Shown here piece after piece: positions 1-7,589 of a DNA stretch of 23,921 bases. The stretch is from a virus: positions 1-23,921 of IMG/VR virus record IMGVR_UViG_3300043294_000486. One strand, 5' to 3'. Under the pieces are notes generated by a model. It was not told the DNA's origin, did not search any database, and saw nothing but the letters and a program-made list of their open reading frames with translations. Numbering within the stretch: the stretch's first letter is position 1; every line of letters starts with the position of its first letter. The translations under genes and the position numbers were made by a program.

Positions 1-1695
1 CTGGCGATCGCCTGGATATTCGGGCAGAAAGGGAAGATTGACCAGCGTCCAATGCCTGGACCAGATATCGGGAATAATGACATCGGCTTCCGACTTGGTT
101 TTACCCAGTTTCAGCAATAGCCCTTTCATGTCGTCCTTATTGCCGTCTATCCATCTGCCGCTGCGAGAACGTCCGACCCATCCCACGCTCTTGTTGTCGG
201 GCGTAACTAGAAAACGGGCGATCTTGTCATATTCGGAGTAGCTTTCATCGGTGGCCTGGGCCTTGATCTCGGCTTGGACACTCAAGACCCTTGTCAACCC
301 GGTGCGATCATTGAGCCAACCTTGTGGCGCTGCCTCGTTGGGATTGTTCTTCTTGACGGCAATGACAACTCGGCCGTCTTTTTGAGGCTTCAAACGGGTT
401 TCGCGTTGCTCGAACTGTTGTGGAATGTCGATGGTCTGGCCAAGCATTTTGACCACGTTTGCGACGTCGTTTGCTGTCGGAAAGACATATCCGCCATTGT
501 TCGGTGCTTCGACGCCGCCCCCGGCCCTGGCTGCGAGGTTCAAGTCGGGCGTCTTGTTGAAGAAGCAATTGGTCCAGCCGTTGCCGTCTTGCTCCCAGGT
601 TTCGGCTTCCGCTGTTCCGGGGGAAAAACGGTACACGCGCCATGCGCCGTTATCGAGGGGAAAACAGAAACAATTGCAGGTGGCGGGGTCTTTCCCTTCG
701 GAAATGGTCCTGAATATCCCTTTGAGTTTCAACGTGGATCGCTGGCCTGGATCGTCGATCAGGTTTTGCAGGGCCTTGGTGTGCGTTTGCAGGAGGTGAT
801 AGTCTGGTATCCAGACAGTGGAGAAACCCGAACGCCCCAGTTCCTCGATGACTGACTTATGCGATTCATCAAGTGGCACCAGGCGACGACTATTTGCCAA
901 CAGTTCAAATGGGTCTTCATGTTCGATCTGCAGTGAATTTATGCGAATCTTGGCCCTGCGTCGTGTGACGACCTCGATATGGTCCCGCCAATTGCCAGGC
1001 AAGTCATCAACGGAGACACTTCTCTCCGCTGGTTTTATAAGGGCCAGTCCATTGTTCGCTTTGTCCATTTTCCGATGCCAAATCCACATGTTCCCGCCGC
1101 AGGCGTCGATTTGGCTGGCAAAATCAAAACCCGTAGTGCTGCTCATCATGCCCAAAATGCAACGAGCCAGAGCGGCGTGCTCTGTGTGGTTGGCGGTCGG
1201 GATTCCATCCGTGGAGAAATAAATGTAGAAATGAAGCCCCTTGCCGCTCGTACTCTTGCGGACCTCCACGTAAGGCAGGGCCTCGGCCGCTTTCTTGACG
1301 CTTTGCAACTCGGCGTCGCTTAGGCCCACCCCTGTCGCGTGTCCAGTGATGCTGTCCACATCGAATCCGACCCAGCGCGACTGCCTCGACTGCCAATCCC
1401 AGCCGGTTGAACCGATTCCCTCGGCATACAGGTCGAGCGGCCAGCGCAACTCATAATCGTGCCACTGCGGTTCGCTGTCAGCATTATGCGGAATTCGGAT
1501 ATTGAACCACTGGTTCACACCGTCCGTGAATGTGCCACGCTTACCGTCGACCGGTTCGCCATTGGCGGCAGACACGTTTACTTGTATTTCCAAAGCGGGG
1601 AGGAATCGCAGTACGCGCTCCAGCAGGTCCGGGCCGTTATGACGCGGCACTTGGGCCTGTAGGAACATCTGTAAAGACTGAGTGACCGACGGCAT
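1..1695 (-). CDS. Archaeo-eukaryotic-type primase (PrimPol-like), 3' end cut off by window edge
   Basis: The minus strand is open from the TAA at 1707-1705 to position 1. This gives 565 codons with no stop in the window, so the C-terminus is missing. The ATG at 1695 is the likely start because AAAGG lies 6 nt upstream. Residues 110-200 carry the three AEP primase motifs: DVD (D112, D114, metal-binding), SGKGLH (150-155, nucleotide-binding His155), and an acidic stretch with D191 and D197. This predicts de novo primer synthesis for element replication, possibly with polymerase activity. Residues about 240-480 do not match a domain I know. The last visible residues (about 545-565) have a Trp/Pro-rich stretch like those before the ATPase part of primase-helicase fusions, so a helicase may follow off the edge; this is inference. 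It is transcribed divergently from all other genes. Plus-strand ORFs inside it are shadows. Confidence 0.8.
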   Translation of the reverse strand, partial: MPSVTQSLQMFLQAQVPRHNGPDLLERVLRFLPALEIQVNVSAANGEPVDGKRGTFTDGVNQWFNIRIPHNADSEPQWHDYELRWPLDLYAEGIGSTGWDWQSRQSRWVGFDVDSITGHATGVGLSDAELQSVKKAAEALPYVEVRKSTSGKGLHFYIYFSTDGIPTANHTEHAALARCILGMMSSTTGFDFASQIDACGGNMWIWHRKMDKANNGLALIKPAERSVSVDDLPGNWRDHIEVVTRRRAKIRINSLQIEHEDPFELLANSRRLVPLDESHKSVIEELGRSGFSTVWIPDYHLLQTHTKALQNLIDDPGQRSTLKLKGIFRTISEGKDPATCNCFCFPLDNGAWRVYRFSPGTAEAETWEQDGNGWTNCFFNKTPDLNLAARAGGGVEAPNNGGYVFPTANDVANVVKMLGQTIDIPQQFEQRETRLKPQKDGRVVIAVKKNNPNEAAPQGWLNDRTGLTRVLSVQAEIKAQATDESYSEYDKIARFLVTPDNKSVGWVGRSRSGRWIDGNKDDMKGLLLKLGKTKSEADVIIPDIWSRHWTLVNLPFLPEYPGDRQ

Positions 1696-1732
1696 GAGTT
1701 GCCTTTAGGACAAGGAACAATGGACGACCATT

Positions 1733-1854
1733 TATAAGAAAGTGACGACATGCCTTGCGCATCCCAAAAATCTGAAAAATGTTTTTTGCCGCGTCATTTC
1801 AGAAAAATATTTCCATTTTTTGGGATGGACATGCCGGTTTGTCACTTTCTTATA
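1733..1854. promoter_or_regulatory. Divergent control region with an interrupted inverted repeat
   Basis: TATAAGAAAGTGAC (1733-1746) is repeated as its exact reverse complement at 1841-1854. About the same centre, ATCCCAAAAA (1761-1770) is matched by its exact reverse complement at 1817-1826. The gap between the two blocks is 14 nt in both arms, so the arms are 38 bp with 24 invariant positions. GACATGCC also occurs directly repeated at 1747-1754 and 1828-1835. Each outer block, read toward its own gene, is GTCACTTTCTTATA. It lies between the primase start (38 nt away) and the start of the rightward gene (about 145 nt away). This layout suits paired operators or promoters for a regulator, or an origin-binding site next to the primase. 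Which of these is inference. Confidence 0.7.
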
Positions 1855-1867
1855 TGTGGCACATAGT
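1839..1867 (+). promoter_or_regulatory. Candidate rightward promoter
   Basis: TTGTCA (1839-1844) and CATAGT (1862-1867) are separated by 17 bp, giving a fair match to a housekeeping sigma-70 promoter. The -35 overlaps the right arm of the inverted repeat, so a bound repressor would block it. An alternative -10 is TATATG within and just after the repeat (1851-1856). The leader to the ATG at 1999 would be over 120 nt. It holds a second copy of ATTTCAGAAAA (1900-1910; first copy 1796-1806). No convincing gene is present between 1696 and 1998. Confidence 0.35.
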
Positions 1868-1998
1868 TGCACCATCGATAGGCGAGCACGCCGTCAATAA
1901 TTTCAGAAAAGAATGCGAGGCCCTGCATGATATAGACGTTAAACCGCGTTTTTCAAGTTTGCTCCTTCGTATGTCTCTCCTCTTAAAAGGTGCTTTTC

Positions 1999-2742
1999 AT
2001 GTCTCAGAACGCATTAGTGAATCTTGATCTGACTCAACTTCCTTCCACACAGATCGGCAGCGACGAAGCCTATACGGAGCTTTCCAAGGGTGGCGATTTC
2101 CTCAGTTACGTCAAGCTGTGTACCAATGACAAATACACAAAAACCGGCAAAATCCTTCCTGGCCATTGGGGCATCCCAGATGCCGGCGACGAGATCATCG
2201 ACCTGGGCGATTCCATAGACGTGCTGCCTTTAGCTCGTCGACCAAAGGCACTTGATTCCAGCGATAAGTCGGCGATCGTCATTTCCTACGATGAGCAATC
2301 GCCTGCGTTCAAGCGGATCGCCGCGAAATCAATGGAGCCGAATTCTGGCTGCCAGCATGGAATCAGCTTTCTGGTAGTGGAACGCTCCACGGGTCAGTTC
2401 CTGGAGATATATTTTGGCACCAAATCAAGCCGGCCGGAGGCCAAAAAGATATTTCCATACCTGCCGTTGAGTCAGGCGGACATCGAACGCAAGGCTGCCG
2501 CAGGAGCCGACGTGCAGGACCTTGTTCCGCATGGCCCGATACCGGTAACTCTCAAAGTCCGCCTAGCGGAAAACAAGAAGGGAATGTGGCACTGCCCTAT
2601 GGTCGTAAAGTGCTCTGCTCCCTTCGCCAAAATCCCGCCCACTACAGCAATCGTCCGCGAGATCAACAGGTTCCTCAGTGCCAAATCGGGTGGCGTGGAA
2701 AAGGTCGAAGAACCAGTAGGCCATAAGGGCCGGGCGCGATAA
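1999..2742 (+). CDS. Unknown phage-type protein, first gene of the rightward operon
   Basis: This is a 247-residue soluble protein with no signal peptide or membrane segment. ATG 1999 is preferred over the in-frame GTG at 1990 because AAAAGG (1985-1990) sits 8 nt upstream of the ATG. The protein has a compact, mixed-structure look and a basic C-terminal tail (ends HKGRAR). It contains the segment GCQHGISFLVVE near the middle. I do not recognise a catalytic motif. Its place as the first gene opposite a primase, ahead of a methyltransferase and helicase, fits a replication accessory protein such as a single-strand DNA-binding protein. That is a guess from context only. Confidence 0.75.
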   Translation: MSQNALVNLDLTQLPSTQIGSDEAYTELSKGGDFLSYVKLCTNDKYTKTGKILPGHWGIPDAGDEIIDLGDSIDVLPLARRPKALDSSDKSAIVISYDEQSPAFKRIAAKSMEPNSGCQHGISFLVVERSTGQFLEIYFGTKSSRPEAKKIFPYLPLSQADIERKAAAGADVQDLVPHGPIPVTLKVRLAENKKGMWHCPMVVKCSAPFAKIPPTTAIVREINRFLSAKSGGVEKVEEPVGHKGRAR

Positions 2743-2765
2743 CAAGACGCTTCCTTCTCTCTATG

Positions 2766-2802
2766 CCCCGCACGGGCGCTCTTCTCTCTCGCCCGTGCGG
2801 GG
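2766..2802 (+). terminator. Strong stem-loop, possible attenuator or terminator
   Basis: CCCCGCACGGGCG (2766-2778) pairs perfectly with CGCCCGTGCGGGG (2790-2802), a 13-bp GC-rich stem with an 11-nt CT-rich loop. It begins 23 nt after the stop of the gene ending at 2742 and ends 29 nt before the next start. No U-run follows, so it is not a textbook intrinsic terminator. It may instead protect the upstream transcript end, act as an RNA-processing barrier, or attenuate the downstream operon. Confidence 0.5.
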
Positions 2803-2831
2803 TCATATCCATTTGTCATTCCAGGATTCGC

Positions 2832-3359
2832 ATGATTCCGAGCGCCGTTCTCATCCAGACGCCGAACGTGGATTTCGCCACCTTCCTCGGACTTTGCCAA
2901 CAAGCCCTGGGACGCAACCCAGCGGCAACAGTTGATGCAAGTCCATTGGAACGATCAGACGCCGAGCGTTTTTTGGCTTGTCTAGCAGCGCTAAGGGATC
3001 GGAATGCTTCTGTCGGGCTAGCGCCAAACTTGCTGACGCACGTTTCGGTCAGCATTCTCGCTGCTGCCGACGATCGGGACATGCTCGATATCCTCCAAGC
3101 ATCCACCACAATGCCGTTTGTGGCAACAGATACGCTTATGCACGGCGTCCAGTTGGCAGTAATAACCGGCACGTTGGCTCAGTGGCGCGATGCCGTAAAG
3201 TCCGGTTGTTCAAAGAACAACACACCAAACATGCGGGTGTTCTTCAATCGCGTGATGTCTCTCTTCGAGTCAGCCGGTTTGGGTGGAATCTGGAAAGATT
3301 TTGAAAGCCGGCCGTTGCGGGACCAGACGTTCTATCTGGAAGACAAACGCCAGCGATGA
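2832..3359 (+). CDS. Unknown phage-type protein
   Basis: A 175-residue protein. I chose ATG 2832 because CAGGA lies about 6 nt upstream. The longer frame from 2763 would translate through the stem-loop at 2766-2802 and reads like non-coding sequence. The protein looks mostly helical, with no signal peptide, membrane helix or recognisable catalytic motif. The C-terminal third (from about residue 120) is rich in aromatic and charged residues (FFNRV, GGIWKDFE) and looks like a conserved core. Its stop overlaps the start of the downstream methyltransferase (ATGA at 3356-3359), so the two are probably translationally coupled. Function unknown. Confidence 0.7.
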   Translation: MIPSAVLIQTPNVDFATFLGLCQQALGRNPAATVDASPLERSDAERFLACLAALRDRNASVGLAPNLLTHVSVSILAAADDRDMLDILQASTTMPFVATDTLMHGVQLAVITGTLAQWRDAVKSGCSKNNTPNMRVFFNRVMSLFESAGLGGIWKDFESRPLRDQTFYLEDKRQR

Positions 3360-4621
3360 TCTCTCCTTTCTTCGAGAAAGACCAAATTACGATTTACCAG
3401 GGCGACCTGCTTCGCGTACTGCCGGAGTTGCCGGAGGCGTCGGTTGACTGCGTATGCACCGATCCACCCTATTCGCTTTCGTTCATGGGCAAGGATTGGG
3501 ACAAGGAAATTCCCGGTCCCGAGTATTGGCGGACAATAGCCCGAGTATGCAAGCCCGGCTCGATGATGCTGGCCTTTGGCGGCCCACGGACTTTTCATCG
3601 TTTGACCTGTGCCATTGAAGACGCCGGTTGGGAAATCCGCGATTGCTTGATGTGGCTTTACGGGCAGGGCTTTCCCAAATCAATGGACATCTCTAAGGCC
3701 ATCGACAAGGCGGCCGGCGCAGAACGGGAAGTAGTCGGCAAATACCAACCTCCCGGCATGAATAAGCCTTGGAACCTGCAAAACGCAAAAGATGAACGGA
3801 CAGTCGACGTTTTTGCGTCAAGCCGCAACAACCTGGACATTACCGCTCCTGCCACTGACGCTGCAAAGCAATGGCAGGGTTGGGGGACGGCTCTTAAGCC
3901 CGCATGGGAGCCAATCATTCTGGCCATGAAACCGCTCTGCGGCACTTTTGCAGCCAATGCGGAAAAATACGGAGTAGCAGGCTTGAATATCGACACCTGC
4001 CGGATTCCAAGTTCAACCGGTTCGCCTGCCGCAGAGCGACGTGCGTCAGCGCGCAAAAACGGAACCGTGCCACTGCAAAGCCGAGCGCTGGGCGTGGACA
4101 CGGTGGCCGAGGCAAATCAGTTGGGCAGATTTGGCTATCGAGGTTCTGCTGAGACTTATATGGCCGAGCGTCCATCCGAGCGTTTGGGGCGCTGGCCTGC
4201 CAACCTGTTATTGGACGAAGAGACGGCTATTGAATTGGACGTTCAATCAGGCTTGCTAAAAAGCGGTACGAACTGCGTCCGCTCAAAGCCAGGCACCGGT
4301 TATCACGGGAACATCGGCAAGGCCGGCGATCTGCAAACCACCTATGGCGACTGTGGTGGAGCAAGCAGATTCTTCTATTGCGCCAAGACCACTCAAAAAG
4401 AGCGCGGAGCAGGCAACAACCATCCGTGCGTGAAGCCTATCGAATTGATGAAGTATCTGTTGACGCTACTTTCCACGCCCGCTGGCGGCGTGATTCTCGA
4501 CCCATTCGCGGGCAGCGGTTCCACGGCCCTGGCCGCCGGGCAGCTTGGCCGCCGCTGCATCTGCGTGGAGCTTGACGGGCATTACTGCGACATCGCCGCC
4601 GCACGATTACAGAACTCATAA
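3356..4621 (+). CDS. Site-specific DNA methyltransferase, beta class (N6-adenine or N4-cytosine)
   Basis: 421 residues. The catalytic motif DPPY (36-39) comes before the S-adenosylmethionine-binding motif DPFAGSGST (from D382), the order typical of beta-class amino-methyltransferases. A long central region (about 130-350) is a plausible target-recognition domain. FYCAKTT followed by HPCVKP in the C-terminal third is characteristic of phage and restriction-system enzymes of this class. No nuclease partner lies next to it, so it looks like an orphan phage methyltransferase that protects DNA from restriction or marks it for replication. The start overlaps the previous stop (ATGA), and its TAA overlaps the helicase start (TAATG at 4619-4623). 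Confidence 0.9.
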   Translation: MISPFFEKDQITIYQGDLLRVLPELPEASVDCVCTDPPYSLSFMGKDWDKEIPGPEYWRTIARVCKPGSMMLAFGGPRTFHRLTCAIEDAGWEIRDCLMWLYGQGFPKSMDISKAIDKAAGAEREVVGKYQPPGMNKPWNLQNAKDERTVDVFASSRNNLDITAPATDAAKQWQGWGTALKPAWEPIILAMKPLCGTFAANAEKYGVAGLNIDTCRIPSSTGSPAAERRASARKNGTVPLQSRALGVDTVAEANQLGRFGYRGSAETYMAERPSERLGRWPANLLLDEETAIELDVQSGLLKSGTNCVRSKPGTGYHGNIGKAGDLQTTYGDCGGASRFFYCAKTTQKERGAGNNHPCVKPIELMKYLLTLLSTPAGGVILDPFAGSGSTALAAGQLGRRCICVELDGHYCDIAAARLQNS

Positions 4622-6591
4622 TGGACGACATCCGTGAAGTCAACTTGATTCATCGCTCCGCCGGCGGCTCGCTGGTGCGGTCCGACGCCACCCTGCGATA
4701 CACAAATGGCCGAATCGAGTTCCTCAAAAGCCCTTTTGCCTTGCGTGATGAAGTCAAGGCCATGCGCGGATCAAAGTGGCATGGTTTCGATGATCCGCCC
4801 CGCAAAATCTGGTCCGTTGCTGACTGCCAGAGGAATCGGTTTCAACTTGGCTATCTCATGGGCGAGGATGTTTATGCGTGGTTCGACCAGGAGATCAAAA
4901 AGCATGATTACATCCGGCCGCTCATGCCACATCAAAAGGAACTGGCCGACCACTTCCTGACTTATCACTATGGCATCATGGCGGCGGAGATGGGAGTCGG
5001 CAAGACACTGGCTGTCCAGGAAGTGATGGAACGCTCCGGCATTAAGGAGTGGTGGTGGATCGGACCAAAAACGTCTCTGCCGAACATCAAACGCGAGTTT
5101 CGCCGCTGGAATCTCGATCCAGCACTTAACATCGAAATGCTGAATTACGAGGCCCTGGTCCGCGTCATGGACGATTGGGAGCAGGGCGCACCAGTACCGC
5201 AAGGCGTGGTGGCCGATGAATCAAGCCGGCTGAAAGGGGCGAGTTCACAGCGCAGCAGCGCCATGCAGCGGCTTGCCGACATTGTGCGGGAAAAGTACGG
5301 CTTTAAGGGTTACGTCATCGAGATGTCGGGCACGCCGTCGCCAAAATCGCCCTTGGATTGGTGGAGCCAGTGCGAGATAGCATGGCCCGGCTTCCTGAAG
5401 GAAGGCTCTCCAAAGGCCCTTGAAGACCGGCTGGCATTTCTAGTGGAGCATCAATATGACGCCGGGGTATTCAAGAAACGCATCGGCTGGAAGGATGACG
5501 AGCGAAAGTGCCGTCACTGCGGGCTGTTTGAAGACGATGGTTTGCACCGCGATAGCGATGAAGTCGATCCAACCGGAGATTATCACAGGTACGAACCTTC
5601 ATTTAACGAGGTCGCCTATCTCCATGAGCGCCTGAAAGGTTTGGTCATAATCAAGCACAAGAAGGATTGCCTTGATCTGCCCGAGAAACGCTATCGCAAG
5701 GTATTCTGCAAGCCCAATGCCAGCACGCTGCGCGTGGCCCAGGCCCTTGTTACGTCTGCTCCAAACACTGTTACCGGTTTGACTTGGCTACGAGAATTGA
5801 GCGACGGCTTTCAATACCGCGACATCACAGATGGCGCAATCTGCTGCCCTCATTGCCCGGAAACCAAGGGCGTAGTGGAAGAATGGTTCGATCCATCCGA
5901 TGAGGAACGGACCTTTCAAGCGGTTGACATGATCGATAAGGAATTAGTCGCCCGCCTGAAAAAGCGAACTGTTCCTTGTCCGCGATGCGGCGGAACGGGC
6001 GAGGTGCCAAGAAAGGTTCGCGTAACCAAGGAAGTTCCCTGTCCAAAGGACAAGGCCCTCGGCGAACTGCTGGAGGAGTGCGAGGAGACCGGCCGCATTG
6101 TGATATTCGCCGGCTTTACCGGAAGCGTGGATCGAGTTGTTGGGTTGTGTCGCAAGCATGGTTGGGATGTGGTGCGTTGCGACGGCAGGGGGTGGCTGAT
6201 AACGAAGCAAAACGGCGAAACAGTGCTTACCGAGGAGCCATTGGATTACTGGTCCAATCTCGAAGATCATCCCCGCGTGGCCTTTGTAGCGCATCCCGCC
6301 TCGGGCGGAATGTCTTTGACCCTTACTGAAAGCCGCATGGCGGTCTATTGGTCAAACACTTTCAAACCTGAAGATAGAACCCAGTCGGAAGATCGCATCC
6401 ATCGCCTTGGCATGGATTTGAACAAGGGGGCAGTCATTGTTGACCTAATACATCTGCCATCGGACGCAAAGGTCCTTGATGTAATCCGAGAGAATCGTCG
6501 TTTGGAGTTGATGACGATGGGCGAGGTCATGGAAGATGTGAATTGGGAGTCTGATGAACAAGGTGAACCGCACATACTAGAAACCGTTTAG
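4621..6591 (+). CDS. SNF2-type superfamily 2 helicase with zinc-binding inserts
   Basis: 656 residues. Walker A is MGVGKT (K128), motif II is the variant DESS (D199, E200), motif III is SGTPSP (236-241), and motif VI is QSEDRIHRLG (588-597, with arginines 592 and 595). Three Cys clusters interrupt the two RecA lobes: C297/C300, C408/C409/C412 and C453/C456 with C474. The last starts as CPRCGGTG, like a DnaJ-type zinc motif. Phage-encoded SNF2-like proteins of this kind act as DNA translocases in replication or recombination. Methyltransferase plus helicase in one coupled pair could also suggest restriction, but no nuclease domain is seen here. The target DNA structure is unknown. Confidence 0.88.
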   Translation: MDDIREVNLIHRSAGGSLVRSDATLRYTNGRIEFLKSPFALRDEVKAMRGSKWHGFDDPPRKIWSVADCQRNRFQLGYLMGEDVYAWFDQEIKKHDYIRPLMPHQKELADHFLTYHYGIMAAEMGVGKTLAVQEVMERSGIKEWWWIGPKTSLPNIKREFRRWNLDPALNIEMLNYEALVRVMDDWEQGAPVPQGVVADESSRLKGASSQRSSAMQRLADIVREKYGFKGYVIEMSGTPSPKSPLDWWSQCEIAWPGFLKEGSPKALEDRLAFLVEHQYDAGVFKKRIGWKDDERKCRHCGLFEDDGLHRDSDEVDPTGDYHRYEPSFNEVAYLHERLKGLVIIKHKKDCLDLPEKRYRKVFCKPNASTLRVAQALVTSAPNTVTGLTWLRELSDGFQYRDITDGAICCPHCPETKGVVEEWFDPSDEERTFQAVDMIDKELVARLKKRTVPCPRCGGTGEVPRKVRVTKEVPCPKDKALGELLEECEETGRIVIFAGFTGSVDRVVGLCRKHGWDVVRCDGRGWLITKQNGETVLTEEPLDYWSNLEDHPRVAFVAHPASGGMSLTLTESRMAVYWSNTFKPEDRTQSEDRIHRLGMDLNKGAVIVDLIHLPSDAKVLDVIRENRRLELMTMGEVMEDVNWESDEQGEPHILETV

Positions 6592-6607
6592 TTCAGGAGT
6601 TTGCACC

Positions 6608-7522
6608 ATGAAGTATCTCTTGTCGTTGCTTGTTTGTTTCCTCGCTACCGCAGCATTTGCGAGCGTCCCTGACGACCTGCAAGCCGTCAGCGTGACTATC
6701 AGAGCAGGCTCATCCCAAGGGTCCGGGACGTTGGTCACGCGAAAGATCGGGGACGATTGCGTGAGCTTTGTTTGGACCGCCGCGCATGTAGTTGATGGGT
6801 TGCGCACCACTCGATCGGTGATTGTCAATGGTTCAACGAGAATATTGATCGAATATAAGGATGCGGAAATCATCCAGGAAATCCAGCAAGACGGCCGGCG
6901 AATAGGCGAAGTGAAATACGACGCCAAGGTGGTCAAAGTGAGCGACGCCGACTATGGCGAGGATTTGGCTCTGCTCATGGTCCGGCGGAAAAACGCATAT
7001 CCCTGCACAATCACTGCAAAATTCCAGAGCGACAAAAAGTACATTCCGGCCATCGGCACAAGGTTAGTGCATGTAGGCAGTTTGCTAGGACAATTCGGAG
7101 CCAACAGTTTCACCAACGGCGTTGTCTCGCAAATTGGCCGCACGCTGCCGGGCAAGGGTGCCAACGTCAAGGTTTTTGACCAGGTGACCGTTACCGCCTT
7201 TCCGGGATCTTCAGGCGGAGGCGTTTTCCTGGAAGATACGGGCGAATACGTCGGAATGCTGACCCAGGGCGTGCAGAAGTTGCAAGGGTTCAATTTCATC
7301 GTGCCCGTTCGGCGCATACATCAGTGGGGGGAAGCGGCTAATATCGAATGGGCCATTGATCCCAATATTCCAATACCCAGTCTGAAAACCATTGAGTCTA
7401 TTCCTGTTGAAGATGCCGGCGAGATGAGTAGTTCAAGGGAGCCGACGCTTGCTCCAACCGACGAGCCGTGCGATTTCAACAGAATCATTGATTGGCTGAT
7501 ACCGCTATTCTATACCAACTGA
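6608..7522 (+). CDS. Exported trypsin-like serine protease
   Basis: 304 residues with an N-terminal signal peptide (hydrophobic core about 4-17, likely cleavage after AFA). The chymotrypsin-fold triad is complete: His60 in TAAHVV, Asp119 in GEDLALL and Ser202 in GSSGGG. The catalytic core ends around residue 245 and is followed by a low-complexity, acidic and Pro-rich tail. There is no PDZ domain, so it is not a full DegP/HtrA. AGGAG lies upstream of the ATG. It should work in the periplasm or outside the cell. Finding it directly after the helicase in a replication operon is unusual; it may process host envelope or phage proteins, but this is inference. Confidence 0.85.
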   Translation: MKYLLSLLVCFLATAAFASVPDDLQAVSVTIRAGSSQGSGTLVTRKIGDDCVSFVWTAAHVVDGLRTTRSVIVNGSTRILIEYKDAEIIQEIQQDGRRIGEVKYDAKVVKVSDADYGEDLALLMVRRKNAYPCTITAKFQSDKKYIPAIGTRLVHVGSLLGQFGANSFTNGVVSQIGRTLPGKGANVKVFDQVTVTAFPGSSGGGVFLEDTGEYVGMLTQGVQKLQGFNFIVPVRRIHQWGEAANIEWAIDPNIPIPSLKTIESIPVEDAGEMSSSREPTLAPTDEPCDFNRIIDWLIPLFYTN

Positions 7523-7589
7523 TTTGCCTTCATGGTGGGCGTTCCGCGCCACTGCAATTTTCCAGGTTCATAATGTGGATCAATATCGC

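Noticed and set aside
274-1323. Plus-strand ORFs inside 1-1700
   Set aside because: They lie opposite a 565-codon minus-strand frame with clear primase motifs and have no ribosome sites or recognisable domains.
1779-2027. 82-codon plus-strand ORF in the divergent intergenic region
   Set aside because: It runs through the inverted repeat and candidate promoter, has no ribosome site and overlaps the well-supported gene at 1999.
2472-2903. 143-codon minus-strand ORF
   Set aside because: It runs through the stem-loop and opposite two plus-strand genes; no motif or ribosome site.
3356-6591. Methyltransferase plus helicase considered as a restriction or BREX/DISARM-type defence system
   Set aside because: No nuclease domain or other defence hallmark genes are nearby, and the neighbours are replication genes; phage DNA metabolism explains the pair better.
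7524-7589. TTG-initiated N-terminal extension of the HTH-metallophosphatase gene
   Set aside because: No ribosome site, no resemblance to the HTH family; the ATG at 7590 starts right before the HTH.
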